From positions 1 through 14,655 of the forward strand of contig CAMWWW010000018.1 of the NCBI GenBank assembly GCA_947178015.1: a DNA stretch of 14,655 nucleotides, read 5' to 3'. The position numbers and the translations under genes were made by a program. The DNA is from an uncultured Clostridia bacterium (GTDB lineage: Bacteria > Bacillota > Clostridia > Lachnospirales > Lachnospiraceae). The first letter of the stretch is position 1. Each line of letters opens with the position of its first letter. This document shows, one piece after another, positions 6,075 through 13,575 of this stretch. The notes below the pieces were generated by a model, which had not been told where the DNA came from, ran no database searches, and saw nothing but the letters and a program-made list of their open reading frames with translations.

Positions 6075-6329
6075 GTGGAAAGAAATCTTAGAAAGACCCG
6101 TGTGGGAAAAGTTGTAAGTAATAAAATGCAGAAAACAATCGTGGTTGCTATCGAAGACCATGTAAAGCATCCTTTATATGGAAAGATCGTTAAGAGAACT
6201 TATAAGTTGAAGGCTCATGACGAATACAATGAGTGTAACATTGGAGATACAGTGAAAGTGATGGAGACAAGACCTTTATCCAAGGATAAGAGATGGAGAC
6301 TTGTGGAAATTATGGAGAAGGCAAGGTAG
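6075..6329 (+). CDS. rpsQ: 30S ribosomal protein S17 (uS17)
   Basis: S17 is a primary binding protein of 16S rRNA with an OB fold. From GTG at 6075 the product is 84 residues, starting ERNLRKTRVGKVVSNKMQKT as expected. The open frame extends upstream to 6018 inside rpmC, but those 19 residues are not S17-like, and AGGAGG at 6061-6066 stands 8 nt before the GTG. Family marks are VVAIEDHVKHPLYGKIVKRT and ETRPLSKDKRWRLVEI. It is the last gene of the S10 cluster; a 62-nt spacer with a strong hairpin follows. Confidence 0.96.
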   Translation: MERNLRKTRVGKVVSNKMQKTIVVAIEDHVKHPLYGKIVKRTYKLKAHDEYNECNIGDTVKVMETRPLSKDKRWRLVEIMEKAR

Positions 6330-6345
6330 AAATTATCTGTACAAT

Positions 6346-6367
6346 GTCATCGGCGTAGGCTGATGAC
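6346..6367 (+). promoter_or_regulatory. Hairpin in the rpsQ-rplN spacer
   Basis: GTCATCGGC (6346-6354) pairs with GCTGATGAC (6359-6367) through nine consecutive pairs, including one G-U, around the loop GTAG. It sits at the S10/spc cluster boundary, 7 nt before the rplN Shine-Dalgarno AAAGGAGG (6375-6382). There is no T-tract after it, so it is not a standard terminator. Local control of translation or mRNA processing is possible. Confidence 0.55.
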
Positions 6368-6391
6368 GGGAAATAAAGGAGGTATATTAGC

Positions 6392-6760
6392 ATGATTCAA
6401 CAGGAAACCAGACTTAAGGTTGCTGATAATACAGGTGCTAAGGAATTGCTTTGTATCCGCGTTATGGGCGGTTCTACGAGAAGATACGCTGCCATCGGCG
6501 ATATTATCGTTGCTACCGTTAAAGATGCAACACCAGGTGGTGTTGTAAAGAAGGGCGATGTAGTGAAGGCGGTAGTTGTCCGCACGGTAAATAAGACACG
6601 CCGCAAGGATGGCTCTTACATCAGGTTCGATGAGAACGCTGCCGTTATTATTAAAGAGGATAAGAATCCGAGAGGAACACGTATCTTTGGGCCGGTAGCA
6701 AGAGAGCTGAGAGAGAAGCAATTTATGAAAATTGTCTCATTAGCACCAGAAGTATTATAG
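6392..6760 (+). CDS. rplN: 50S ribosomal protein L14 (uL14)
   Basis: L14 lies on the subunit interface, contacts L19 and 16S rRNA helix 14, and is the docking site of the silencing factor RsfS. The 122-residue protein shows MIQQETRLKVADNTGAKE at the N-terminus, then CIRVMGGSTRRYA and the conserved KGDVVKAVVVRT and FDENAAVIIKEDKNPRGTRIFGPVARELR blocks. Its length is exactly typical. The start is ATG with AAAGGAGG at 6375-6382 and a 9-nt gap. It opens the spc cluster, as in E. coli and Bacillus. Confidence 0.98.
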   Translation: MIQQETRLKVADNTGAKELLCIRVMGGSTRRYAAIGDIIVATVKDATPGGVVKKGDVVKAVVVRTVNKTRRKDGSYIRFDENAAVIIKEDKNPRGTRIFGPVARELREKQFMKIVSLAPEVL

Positions 6761-6773
6761 GGAGGTGTCAACT

Positions 6774-7079
6774 GTGTCAAAGTTAAAGAAGGGTGATCTG
6801 GTAAGGATCATCACAGGTAAAGATAAAGGCAAGGAAGGAAAGATTATTTCCATTAATACAAAGAATAACACCGCTTTGGTCGAGGGTGCGAACATGATGA
6901 CAAAGCATACAAAGCCAAGTGCTGCGAATCAGAACGGCGGTATTATTCATCAGGAGAGTCCCATCGATCTCTCTAATCTTATGTATGTCCATAAGGGCAA
7001 GCCTACGAGAATTGGCCACACCATGCAGGGCGACAAGAAGGTGCGTGTAGCTAGGTCAACAGGCGAAGTAATCGATTAA
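6774..7079 (+). CDS. rplX: 50S ribosomal protein L24 (uL24)
   Basis: L24 starts large-subunit assembly by binding the 5' part of 23S rRNA and later sits near the tunnel exit. From GTG at 6774 the product is 101 residues with an N-terminal KOW motif (KLKKGDLVRIITGKDKGKEGKI) and the MTKHTKPSAANQNGGI loop. An in-frame GTG at 6765 would overlap the Shine-Dalgarno GGGAGG (6760-6765), so it is rejected; the chosen GTG has an 8-nt gap. It lies 13 nt after rplN and 24 nt before rplE. Confidence 0.96.
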   Translation: MSKLKKGDLVRIITGKDKGKEGKIISINTKNNTALVEGANMMTKHTKPSAANQNGGIIHQESPIDLSNLMYVHKGKPTRIGHTMQGDKKVRVARSTGEVID

Positions 7080-7103
7080 TTCTGAGAGAGGAGGCCTAAA
7101 AAG

Positions 7104-7643
7104 TTGAGTAGATATAAAGAGATGTATAAGAACGAGATCGTTGCTGCTATGACGAAGAAGTTTGGATATAAAAATATTATGGAAGTTCCGAAGCTTGAGA
7201 AGATCGTAATTAATATGGGCGTCGGTGAAGCGAAGGAAAATGCAAAGATTCTGGATTCTGCTGTTAAAGATCTGGAAACAATCGCAGGACAGAAGGCGGT
7301 ACTTACCAAAGCAAAGAATTCGGTGGCGAACTTTAAGATCAGAGCCGGGATGCCTATCGGCTGTAAGGTGACTCTGAGGGGCGAGAAAATGTACGAGTTT
7401 TTGGATCGGCTTGTCAATCTGGCATTGCCTCGTGTCCGTGACTTCAGAGGTGTCAGCGCCAATTCCTTTGACGGAAGAGGAAACTACGCTCTTGGAATTA
7501 AGGAACAGTTAATTTTCCCTGAAATCGAGTATGATAAGGTCGACAAGGTGAGAGGTATGGACATTATTTTTGTCACTACCGCAAAGACAGATGAAGAAGC
7601 CCGTGAACTTTTGACATTATTCAATATGCCATTTCAAAAATAG
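7104..7643 (+). CDS. rplE: 50S ribosomal protein L5 (uL5)
   Basis: L5 binds 5S rRNA, helps build the central protuberance and contacts the P-site tRNA. The 179-residue product carries the family start SRYKEMYKNEIVAAM, the signature LEKIVINMGVGEA near residues 30-42, and NFKIRAGMPIGCKVTLRGEKMYEFLDRL. The start is a TTG, the only one assigned in this window; it follows AGAGGAGG (7086-7093) with a 10-nt gap, and no ATG or GTG gives a better N-terminus. With L18 it forms the 5S particle; both lie in the same cluster. Confidence 0.96.
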   Translation: MSRYKEMYKNEIVAAMTKKFGYKNIMEVPKLEKIVINMGVGEAKENAKILDSAVKDLETIAGQKAVLTKAKNSVANFKIRAGMPIGCKVTLRGEKMYEFLDRLVNLALPRVRDFRGVSANSFDGRGNYALGIKEQLIFPEIEYDKVDKVRGMDIIFVTTAKTDEEARELLTLFNMPFQK

Positions 7644-7660
7644 GTTAGGAGGAAAATTCC

Positions 7661-7846
7661 ATGGCTAAAACTTCAATGAAGGTAAAGCAGCAGCGTAAAC
7701 CAAAGTTCTCTACCAGAGAATATACCCGTTGCAGAATTTGTGGACGTCCACATGCTTACTTAAGAAAATACGGAATCTGCAGAATTTGCTTCCGTGAATT
7801 AGCATATAAAGGACAGATACCGGGCGTTAAGAAGGCAAGCTGGTAG
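7661..7846 (+). CDS. rpsN: 30S ribosomal protein S14, zinc-binding short type (uS14)
   Basis: S14 completes the 30S head with S3 and S10. This 61-residue version is the short, zinc-ribbon type (also called type Z, rpsZ) found in many Gram-positive bacteria. Two CxxC pairs are present, C24-x-x-C27 and C40-x-x-C43, in TRCRICGRPHAYLRKYGICRICFRELA. Some Firmicutes keep a second, longer zinc-free S14 for zinc starvation, but it is not in this window. The start is ATG with AGGAGG at 7647-7652 and an 8-nt gap. Confidence 0.98.
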   Translation: MAKTSMKVKQQRKPKFSTREYTRCRICGRPHAYLRKYGICRICFRELAYKGQIPGVKKASW

Positions 7847-7886
7847 GCTGTAAGGATGAGATTGCAAAGAAGGAGGCAACAAAAAA

Positions 7887-8288
7887 ATGACAATGAATGA
7901 TCCAATTGCAGATATGCTGACAAGAATCCGTAATGCAAACACTGCAAAACATGATACAGTAGATATTCCTGCATCCAAGATGAAATTGGCGATTGCTGAG
8001 ATCCTTTTCAATGAAGGCTACATTAAAAAGTATGAAGTAGTGGAAGACGGAAACTTTAAGACCATCCGTGTTTCCTTAAAATATGGTCAGGACAAGAATG
8101 AGAAGATTATCACAGGACTGAAGAGAATCTCTAAGCCGGGACTTCGTGTATATGCGGGTAAGGATGAGCTTCCTAAGGTATTAGGCGGTCTTGGTATTGC
8201 GATTATTTCCACAAATCAGGGTGTGATTACAGATAAAGAAGCTCGTAAACGGAATGTTGGCGGAGAAGTGCTCGCATTCATCTGGTAA
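7887..8288 (+). CDS. rpsH: 30S ribosomal protein S8 (uS8)
   Basis: S8 is a primary 16S rRNA binding protein of the platform; in E. coli it represses the spc operon by binding near rplE. The 133-residue product starts MTMNDPIADMLTRIRNA and ends with the strongly conserved STNQGVITDKEARKRNVGGEVLAFIW. GGAGG at 7871-7875 precedes the ATG after 11 nt. An ATG two codons later (MNDPIADM) could serve instead with a longer gap. No E. coli-like S8 regulatory fold was recognised near rplE here. Confidence 0.97.
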   Translation: MTMNDPIADMLTRIRNANTAKHDTVDIPASKMKLAIAEILFNEGYIKKYEVVEDGNFKTIRVSLKYGQDKNEKIITGLKRISKPGLRVYAGKDELPKVLGGLGIAIISTNQGVITDKEARKRNVGGEVLAFIW

Positions 8289-8308
8289 AAAATTTAGGAG
8301 GTAGCGGC

Positions 8309-8851
8309 ATGTCACGTATAGGAAGAATGCCTATCGCCATTCCCGCGGGTGTAACTGTGGATGTGGCAGAAAATAATAAGGTGACTGTAAAAGGGCCGAA
8401 GGGCACTCTGGAGAGAGTACTTCCGGCAGAGATGGATATAAAGGTGGAAGGTGCGCAGATTGTCGTATCCAGACCAAATGATTTAAAGAAGATGAAGTCC
8501 TTACATGGTTTGACAAGAACTCTGATCGCCAATATGGTGACAGGTGTGACAGAGGGCTTTAAGAAGGTGCTGGAAATCAACGGTGTCGGCTACAGGGTGC
8601 AGAAGCAGGGCAAGAAGCTGGTATTTTCTCTCGGCTTTTCCCATCCGGTAGAGGTGGAGGACCCAGAAGGTCTTACCACAGAGGTAGAGGGACAGAATAA
8701 GATAACCGTTATCGGCATCGATAAAGAGAAGGTTGGACAATTTGCGGCTGAGTTAAGAGAACTTAGAAAGCCTGAACCATATAAGGGCAAGGGCATTAAG
8801 TATGAAAGTGAGACGATCAGGCGCAAGGCAGGTAAGACTGGAAAGAAATAA
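8309..8851 (+). CDS. rplF: 50S ribosomal protein L6 (uL6)
   Basis: L6 lies near the factor-binding site, next to the sarcin-ricin loop, and is needed late in 50S assembly. The 180-residue protein has the duplicated alpha/beta fold of the family, starting MSRIGRMPIAIPAGV with the KGPKGTLER turn near residues 29-37. The C-terminal signature PEPYKGKGIKYESETIRRKAGKTGKK is complete. The start is ATG, preceded by TAGGAGGT at 8295-8302. It is placed between rpsH and rplR with short spacers. Confidence 0.98.
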   Translation: MSRIGRMPIAIPAGVTVDVAENNKVTVKGPKGTLERVLPAEMDIKVEGAQIVVSRPNDLKKMKSLHGLTRTLIANMVTGVTEGFKKVLEINGVGYRVQKQGKKLVFSLGFSHPVEVEDPEGLTTEVEGQNKITVIGIDKEKVGQFAAELRELRKPEPYKGKGIKYESETIRRKAGKTGKK

Positions 8852-8872
8852 TAGATAGAAGGAGAGACAAAG

Positions 8873-9241
8873 ATGATTAGTAAAGTATCAAGAGCTAAGG
8901 TTCGTGAAAACAAGCACAGAAGAATCCGCAATCGCTTTGCAGGTACTCCTGAGAGACCACGTCTGGCCGTGTTCAGAAGCAATAACCATATGTATGCGCA
9001 GATCATTGACGATATAGCAGGAAATACTCTTGTAGCTGCTTCTACTTTGGAGAAGGATATCAAGGCTGATTTAGAGCGCACAGATAATGTTACAGCAGCA
9101 GCGGCTGTTGGAACCGCGATTGCAAAGAAGGCACTGGAGAAGGGAATCACGACAGTTGTCTTTGACAGAGGCGGTTTTATATATCATGGAAAAGTTCAGG
9201 CATTGGCAGATGCGGCGCGCGAAGCCGGACTGCAATTCTAA
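8873..9241 (+). CDS. rplR: 50S ribosomal protein L18 (uL18)
   Basis: L18 binds 5S rRNA with L5 and anchors it to the central protuberance. The 122-residue product has a basic N-terminal tail (SKVSRAKVRENKHRRIRNRF), then RPRLAVFRSNNHMYAQIIDD near residues 29-48, and the C-terminal FDRGGFIYHGKVQALADAAREAGLQF. Its length is typical. The ATG at 8873 follows AAGGAGAG at 8860-8867. Confidence 0.98.
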   Translation: MISKVSRAKVRENKHRRIRNRFAGTPERPRLAVFRSNNHMYAQIIDDIAGNTLVAASTLEKDIKADLERTDNVTAAAAVGTAIAKKALEKGITTVVFDRGGFIYHGKVQALADAAREAGLQF

Positions 9242-9259
9242 TCAGGGAGGAAAACACAC

Positions 9260-9769
9260 ATGAAGCGTACAATCGTTGATGCTAGTCAATTAGAATTAAC
9301 AGAAAAAGTAGTGTCAATCAAGCGTGTTACTAAGGTTGTCAAGGGTGGACGTAACTTCCGCTTTGCAGCTCTGGTAGTTGTAGGTGATGGCAATGGGCAT
9401 GTAGGAGCAGGACTTGGCAAGGCAACTGAAATTCCTGAGGCAATCCGCAAGGGAAAAGAGGATGCCATGAAGAAGCTTGTCTCAGTGCCGGTTGAGGAAA
9501 ATGGAAGTATTCCGCATGATTTTATTGGTAAATTTGGAAGTGCAAGCGTGCTGTTAAAGAAGGCACCAAGTGGTACTGGTATTATCGCTGGAGGTCCGGC
9601 TCGTTCCGTTCTGGAGCTTGCAGGCATCAAGAACATCCGTACCAAGTGCTTAGGCTCCAACAATAAGCAGAATGTAGTTCTTGCGACGATTCAGGGGCTG
9701 TCACAGTTAAAGACTCCTGAACAGGTAGCAAAGCTTCGCGGAAAATCTGTGGAAGAAATCTTGGGCTAA
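9260..9769 (+). CDS. rpsE: 30S ribosomal protein S5 (uS5)
   Basis: S5 shapes the decoding region together with S4 and lies at the mRNA entry tunnel. The 169-residue product has the N-terminal double-stranded-RNA-binding-like domain (KVVSIKRVTKVVKGGRNFRFAALVVVGDG) and the C-terminal domain with GSASVLLKKAPSGTGIIAGG and PARSVLELAGI around residues 92-122. The VKGGRNFRF loop is where spectinomycin resistance changes occur in other bacteria. The ATG follows CAGGGAGG at 9243-9250. Confidence 0.98.
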   Translation: MKRTIVDASQLELTEKVVSIKRVTKVVKGGRNFRFAALVVVGDGNGHVGAGLGKATEIPEAIRKGKEDAMKKLVSVPVEENGSIPHDFIGKFGSASVLLKKAPSGTGIIAGGPARSVLELAGIKNIRTKCLGSNNKQNVVLATIQGLSQLKTPEQVAKLRGKSVEEILG

Positions 9770-9784
9770 CAGGAGGAAAAGAAG

Positions 9785-9967
9785 ATGGCAGAGAAGTTAA
9801 AGATAACATTGGTGAAATCTCCTATCGGTGCTATCCCCAAGCATAAAGCGACTGTGGAGGCATTGGGCTTGAGAAAGCTTAATAAGACAGTTGAGATGCC
9901 TGATAACGCGGCAGTCAGAGGTATGGTACAGCAAGTGAGACATTTAGTTAAGGTAGAGGAAATCTAG
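9785..9967 (+). CDS. rpmD: 50S ribosomal protein L30 (uL30)
   Basis: L30 is a small ferredoxin-like-fold protein of the 50S subunit, absent from some bacteria but present here. The 60-residue product starts MAEKLKITLVKSPIGAIPKHKATV and has the family motif LGLRKLNKTVEMPDNAAVRGMV, with a short C-terminal tail. Its length is typical. The ATG follows AGGAGG at 9771-9776 with an 8-nt gap. rplO follows after 22 nt. Confidence 0.97.
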   Translation: MAEKLKITLVKSPIGAIPKHKATVEALGLRKLNKTVEMPDNAAVRGMVQQVRHLVKVEEI

Positions 9968-9989
9968 TTATAGATAAGGAGGTGCTAAG

Positions 9990-10430
9990 ATGAATTTATC
10001 AGATATAAGACCTGCAAAGGGTTCTAAGCACAGCAATAATTTCAGAAAAGGCCGTGGTCATGGTTCTGGAAACGGCAAGACAGCCGGCAAGGGTCATAAG
10101 GGTCAGAAGGCACGTTCTGGAGCGCCAAGACCGGGATTTGAGGGTGGTCAGCTTCCGCTTTACAGAAGAATTCCGAAGAGAGGTTTTAAAAATAGACATT
10201 CCCTTGATATCGTCGGCGTGAATGTAGATCGTCTGGAAGTATTTGAGAATGACGCGGTAGTTAGTGTAGAGACATTAATAGAGAAAGGGATTGTGAGAAA
10301 TCCAAAGGATGGAGTTAAGATTCTTGGAGATGGAGCACTTACTAAGAAGCTCACTGTAAAGGCAAATGCATTTAGTGCAGGCGCAAAGGAAAAGATTGAA
10401 GCTCTTGGTGGAACCTGCGAGGTGATTTAA
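9990..10430 (+). CDS. rplO: 50S ribosomal protein L15 (uL15)
   Basis: L15 is a late 50S assembly protein with a long glycine- and basic-rich N-terminal tail buried in 23S rRNA. That tail is clear (GHGSGNGKTAGKGHKGQKARSG near residues 24-45), followed by FEGGQLPLYRRIPKRGFKN and a globular C-terminal domain ending in EALGGTCEVI. The 146-residue length is normal. The start is ATG with AAGGAGG at 9976-9982. Its TAA overlaps the ATG of secY by one base (TAATG), so secY translation is probably coupled to it. Confidence 0.98.
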   Translation: MNLSDIRPAKGSKHSNNFRKGRGHGSGNGKTAGKGHKGQKARSGAPRPGFEGGQLPLYRRIPKRGFKNRHSLDIVGVNVDRLEVFENDAVVSVETLIEKGIVRNPKDGVKILGDGALTKKLTVKANAFSAGAKEKIEALGGTCEVI

Positions 10431-11743
10431 TGCTAAAAACACTTCGAAATGCATTAAAAATCAAGGATATCAGGACAAAACTGATCTATACGTTTTTTAT
10501 GTTAGTCGTAGTGAGAATCGGTTGCGCGATTCCGGTGCCCGGAGTAAACAGTGCAATGATAAAGTCATTTTTTCAGAACCAGATTGGTGATGCATTCAGT
10601 TTTTTTGATGCAATCACCGGTGGTTCTTTTACGAATATGTCCATCTTTGCACTTAGCATCACCCCATATATCACATCCTCCATTATTATTCAACTTTTGA
10701 CTATAGCGATTCCAAAGTTGGAGGAGATGCAGAAGGATGGAGAGGACGGGAGAAAAAAGCTTGCGGAATATACCCGCTATGTCACAGTTGCTCTTGCTTT
10801 AATTGAAAGTACTGCTATGGCGATTGGATTTGGCACGCAGGGAATATTGACAAGCTTTCATGTTGGTTCTGTTGCTGTGGTAGTTGTCACCCTGACAGCT
10901 GGCTCTGCATTTCTTATGTGGATGGGCGAGCGCATCACAGAAAAGGGTGTCGGAAATGGTATTTCCATGATTTTGTTATTTAACATTGTCGCACGTATTC
11001 CAAGTGATTTTGTCACACTCTATGAGAGATTTATGAAGGGAAAATCTGTGGCAGTGGCAGGACTTGCAGTGCTGATTATAGCTGCTGTTATTATCGGAGT
11101 GATCGCGTTTGTCGTGATGCTTCAGGGCGGCGAGAGAAGAATAGCAGTGCAGTACGCAAAAAAGACGCAGGGAAAGAAGCTGGTGGGTGGACAGTCCACG
11201 CATATTCCGCTCAAGGTCAACACAGCGGGCGTTATGCCAATTATCTTTGCAGGTTCTTTGTTTTCCATGCCGGTTGTTATCAGCCGTTTCTTTTCGATCA
11301 ACGCTGAGTCTATCGGAGGAAAGATTATCAATACACTAAATCAGTCCAACTGGTGTGATCCGTCAAGACCGTGGTATTCCATTGGATTGTTGATATATAT
11401 TGTATTAGTGGTATTTTTTGCTTATTTTTATACCTCGATCACCTTTAACCCGATTGAGGTGGCGAATAATATCAAGAAGCAGGGCGGCTTCGTGCCCGGT
11501 ATTCGTCCGGGAAAGCCGACGGCAGATTATCTGACCAAAATACTAAATTACGTGATATTTATCGGCGCGGCGGGTTTGCTGTTTGTGGCGATTGTCCCAA
11601 TTATCGTTTCTGGTGTGTTCAAGGCAAATGTTTCCTTTGGGGGTACTTCCTTAATTATTATCGTGGGAGTTATATTAGAGACATTAAAGCAGATTGAATC
11701 ACAGATGCTTGTCCGTTATTACAAGGGCTTCCTGAACGATTAG
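10430..11743 (+). CDS. secY: Preprotein translocase channel subunit SecY
   Basis: SecY forms the membrane pore of the SecYEG translocon, moving unfolded proteins across the membrane or letting them enter it sideways. The 437-residue product shows about ten hydrophobic segments, near residues 18-37, 68-92, 115-134, 146-166, 177-193, 208-231, 265-284, 315-336, 372-393 and 405-420. Family motifs include GGSFTNMSIFALSITPYI (64-81), GERITEKGVGNGIS (166-179), GERRIAVQYAKK (234-245), and the cytosolic loop GFVPGIRPGKPT (353-364) that contacts SecA and the ribosome. It sits at the end of the ribosomal-protein run, as in most bacteria, and overlaps rplO by one base. Confidence 0.99.
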   Translation: MLKTLRNALKIKDIRTKLIYTFFMLVVVRIGCAIPVPGVNSAMIKSFFQNQIGDAFSFFDAITGGSFTNMSIFALSITPYITSSIIIQLLTIAIPKLEEMQKDGEDGRKKLAEYTRYVTVALALIESTAMAIGFGTQGILTSFHVGSVAVVVVTLTAGSAFLMWMGERITEKGVGNGISMILLFNIVARIPSDFVTLYERFMKGKSVAVAGLAVLIIAAVIIGVIAFVVMLQGGERRIAVQYAKKTQGKKLVGGQSTHIPLKVNTAGVMPIIFAGSLFSMPVVISRFFSINAESIGGKIINTLNQSNWCDPSRPWYSIGLLIYIVLVVFFAYFYTSITFNPIEVANNIKKQGGFVPGIRPGKPTADYLTKILNYVIFIGAAGLLFVAIVPIIVSGVFKANVSFGGTSLIIIVGVILETLKQIESQMLVRYYKGFLND

Positions 11744-11774
11744 TACAGTGGCCGCATAGAGCTGGTCGAACTAC

Positions 11775-11796
11775 GCAGGCGGGAGATCCCGTCTGC
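11775..11796 (+). terminator. Terminator-like hairpin between secY and adk
   Basis: GCAGGCGGG (11775-11783) and CCCGTCTGC (11788-11796) form a GC-rich 9-bp stem (one G-U pair) with the loop AGAT. The sequence after it (TGTTGTGTTTCATT) is rich in T but not a continuous run, so it would be a weak or partial terminator at best. It may lower transcription of adk and map relative to the ribosomal genes, or may be an mRNA processing or stability hairpin. No new promoter is evident between it and adk. Confidence 0.5.
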
Positions 11797-11825
11797 TGTT
11801 GTGTTTCATTATTGGGAGGTATTTT

Positions 11826-12470
11826 ATGAAGATTATTATGTTAGGTGCTCCGGGGGCAGGAAAAGGAACTCAGGCGAAAAGGATAGCGGACAAATGGAAG
11901 ATCCCACATATTTCCACAGGAGATATATTCCGCGCCAATATTAAGAATGGAACAGAGCTCGGCATGGAAGCAAAGAAATATATGGATCAGGGTGCTTTGG
12001 TTCCCGATGAGCTAACTGTAAAAATACTGCTTGACAGAGTGGCTGCCAAGGATTGTGAAAATGGCTATGTGCTCGATGGGTTTCCCAGAACGATACCACA
12101 GGCGGAAGTGCTTGATAAGGCGCTTAGCGAGATGGGGGACAGCATTGATTATGCCATTAATGTGGATGTGCCGGATGACAGCATAATAAACCGTATGTCG
12201 GGGAGAAGGGCGTGTGTTTCCTGCGGAGCTACGTATCATATAGAATTTGCTCCCACAAAGACGGAAGGGATCTGTGATAGGTGCGGCAAGGAGCTGATTC
12301 TGAGAGATGACGATAAGCCTGAGACGGTGAAAAAACGTCTTATGGTCTATCACGAGCAGACACAGCCGCTGATCGATTATTATGCCGGCAAGAATATTCT
12401 AAAGTCCGTGGATGGAACAAAAGATATGAAAGAGGTATTTAAGGATATTCAGGCTATTTTGGAGGCATAG
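11826..12470 (+). CDS. adk: Adenylate kinase, zinc-lid type
   Basis: The enzyme interconverts ATP and AMP with two ADP in the cytoplasm and sets the adenylate balance. From ATG at 11826 the product is 214 residues. The P-loop GAPGAGKGT is at residues 7-15, the AMP-site STGD at 30-33, and DGFPRT at 84-89. The lid carries four cysteines (C130, C133, C150, C153), the zinc-binding form usual in Gram-positive bacteria. The frame is open upstream to a TTG at 11799, but GGGAGG at 11814-11819 and the MKIIMLGAPG start fix the ATG. It stands in the conserved secY-adk-map order. Confidence 0.98.
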   Translation: MKIIMLGAPGAGKGTQAKRIADKWKIPHISTGDIFRANIKNGTELGMEAKKYMDQGALVPDELTVKILLDRVAAKDCENGYVLDGFPRTIPQAEVLDKALSEMGDSIDYAINVDVPDDSIINRMSGRRACVSCGATYHIEFAPTKTEGICDRCGKELILRDDDKPETVKKRLMVYHEQTQPLIDYYAGKNILKSVDGTKDMKEVFKDIQAILEA

Positions 12471-12534
12471 TTTCATACAGACAGCATGCGGGCGGCTGTA
12501 GTATGCAGAGCTTGCGATATGCAGGGGTATAAAA

Positions 12535-13287
12535 ATGGCAGTATCAATTAAATCGGAACAGGAGCTGGAGCTGATGAGGGAGGCAGGCAGAATTCTTGCC
12601 ATAACGCATAAAGAGCTTAGAAATGTGATCGAGCCGGGGATCTCCACATGGAAGATCAACAAGATCGGCGAGGAGATTATCAGAAGCTACCAGTGTATTC
12701 CATCGTTCCTTAATTATAATGGATATCCAGCATCCATCTGTATCTCAGTAAATGATGAGGTCGTTCACGGAATTCCATCTAAGAAGAGAATTTTAAAAGA
12801 GGGCGATATTGTGAGCTTGGACGCAGGTGTGATCTACAAGGGATATCATTCGGATGCAGCGAGAACGCATGCGGTTGGAGAGATCTCAAAGGAGGCGCGT
12901 CAGCTTATCGAGGTGACGAAACAGAGCTTCTTTGAGGGAATTCGGTATGCGAGAGAGGGCTGTCATCTTCATGAAATATCAAATACAATCGGAAGCTATG
13001 CCGGAAGGTTTGGATATGGTGTAGTGCGTGATCTGGTGGGGCATGGAATAGGAAGACGTTTGCACGAAGACCCTCAGGTTCCGAATTTTGCACAGCGCGG
13101 CAGAGGCCTGAAGCTTCAGGCTGGCATGACCTTGGCGATAGAGCCGATGATTAATATGGGAGCATGGCAGGTGGAATGGCTGAGGGATGACTGGACTGTG
13201 GTGACAAGGGATGGCTCTCTATCTGCACATTATGAGAATACCGTTCTGATTACCAAGGGTGAACCAGAAATCCTGTCAATGGAGTAA
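12535..13287 (+). CDS. map: Methionine aminopeptidase, type I
   Basis: It removes the initiator methionine from new proteins when the second residue is small. The 250-residue product has all five metal ligands expected of the family: D96, D107, H170, E203 and E234. The substrate-site histidines H79 (in VVHGIP) and H177 are also present. The short N-terminus without an SH3-like zinc domain makes it type Ia. The ribosome binding site is weak for this window (AGGGG at 12523-12527, 7-nt gap). It follows adk after 64 nt and ends just before the KOW gene, whose Shine-Dalgarno lies in its last codons. Confidence 0.97.
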   Translation: MAVSIKSEQELELMREAGRILAITHKELRNVIEPGISTWKINKIGEEIIRSYQCIPSFLNYNGYPASICISVNDEVVHGIPSKKRILKEGDIVSLDAGVIYKGYHSDAARTHAVGEISKEARQLIEVTKQSFFEGIRYAREGCHLHEISNTIGSYAGRFGYGVVRDLVGHGIGRRLHEDPQVPNFAQRGRGLKLQAGMTLAIEPMINMGAWQVEWLRDDWTVVTRDGSLSAHYENTVLITKGEPEILSME

Positions 13288-13294
13288 TATGCAG

Positions 13295-13567
13295 ATGAAT
13301 TTATATCAAGTGGGAAATCTGGCAAAATCCATTGCCGGACATGACAAGGATCAGTTTTTTGTAATAGTGAGAGAGGAATCTGAATATGTATATTTGGCGG
13401 ACGGGAAAGAGAGGACTCTGGAGAAGCCAAAGCGCAAGAATAAGAAGCATATTCAGCCAATTTACTATAATACAGATAAGAAGGATGAGCCGGCGCCGGA
13501 AATGAAGCGGAATGAAGAGATAAAGAGAGCCATTAAACTGTTTTGCGCAAAAGCAGCGCAGGAATGA
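13295..13567 (+). CDS. Small KOW-domain (L14e-like) RNA-binding protein
   Basis: A basic protein of about 90 residues of the KOW-domain family often found between map and infA in Clostridia. The N-terminal part NLYQVGNLAKSIAGHDKDQFFVIVREE resembles a KOW/SH3-like barrel, followed by YVYLADGKERTLEKPKRKNKKHIQPI, and then a charged tail. RNA binding is inferred from the family; no precise function is established to my knowledge. Two starts are possible, ATG at 13289 (4 nt after GGAG) and ATG at 13295 (10 nt after); spacing used by neighbours favours 13295. The upstream frame to 13259 overlaps map and is rejected. infA follows after 8 nt, so the two are probably cotranslated. Confidence 0.85.
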   Translation: MNLYQVGNLAKSIAGHDKDQFFVIVREESEYVYLADGKERTLEKPKRKNKKHIQPIYYNTDKKDEPAPEMKRNEEIKRAIKLFCAKAAQE

Positions 13568-13575
13568 GGTGAATA

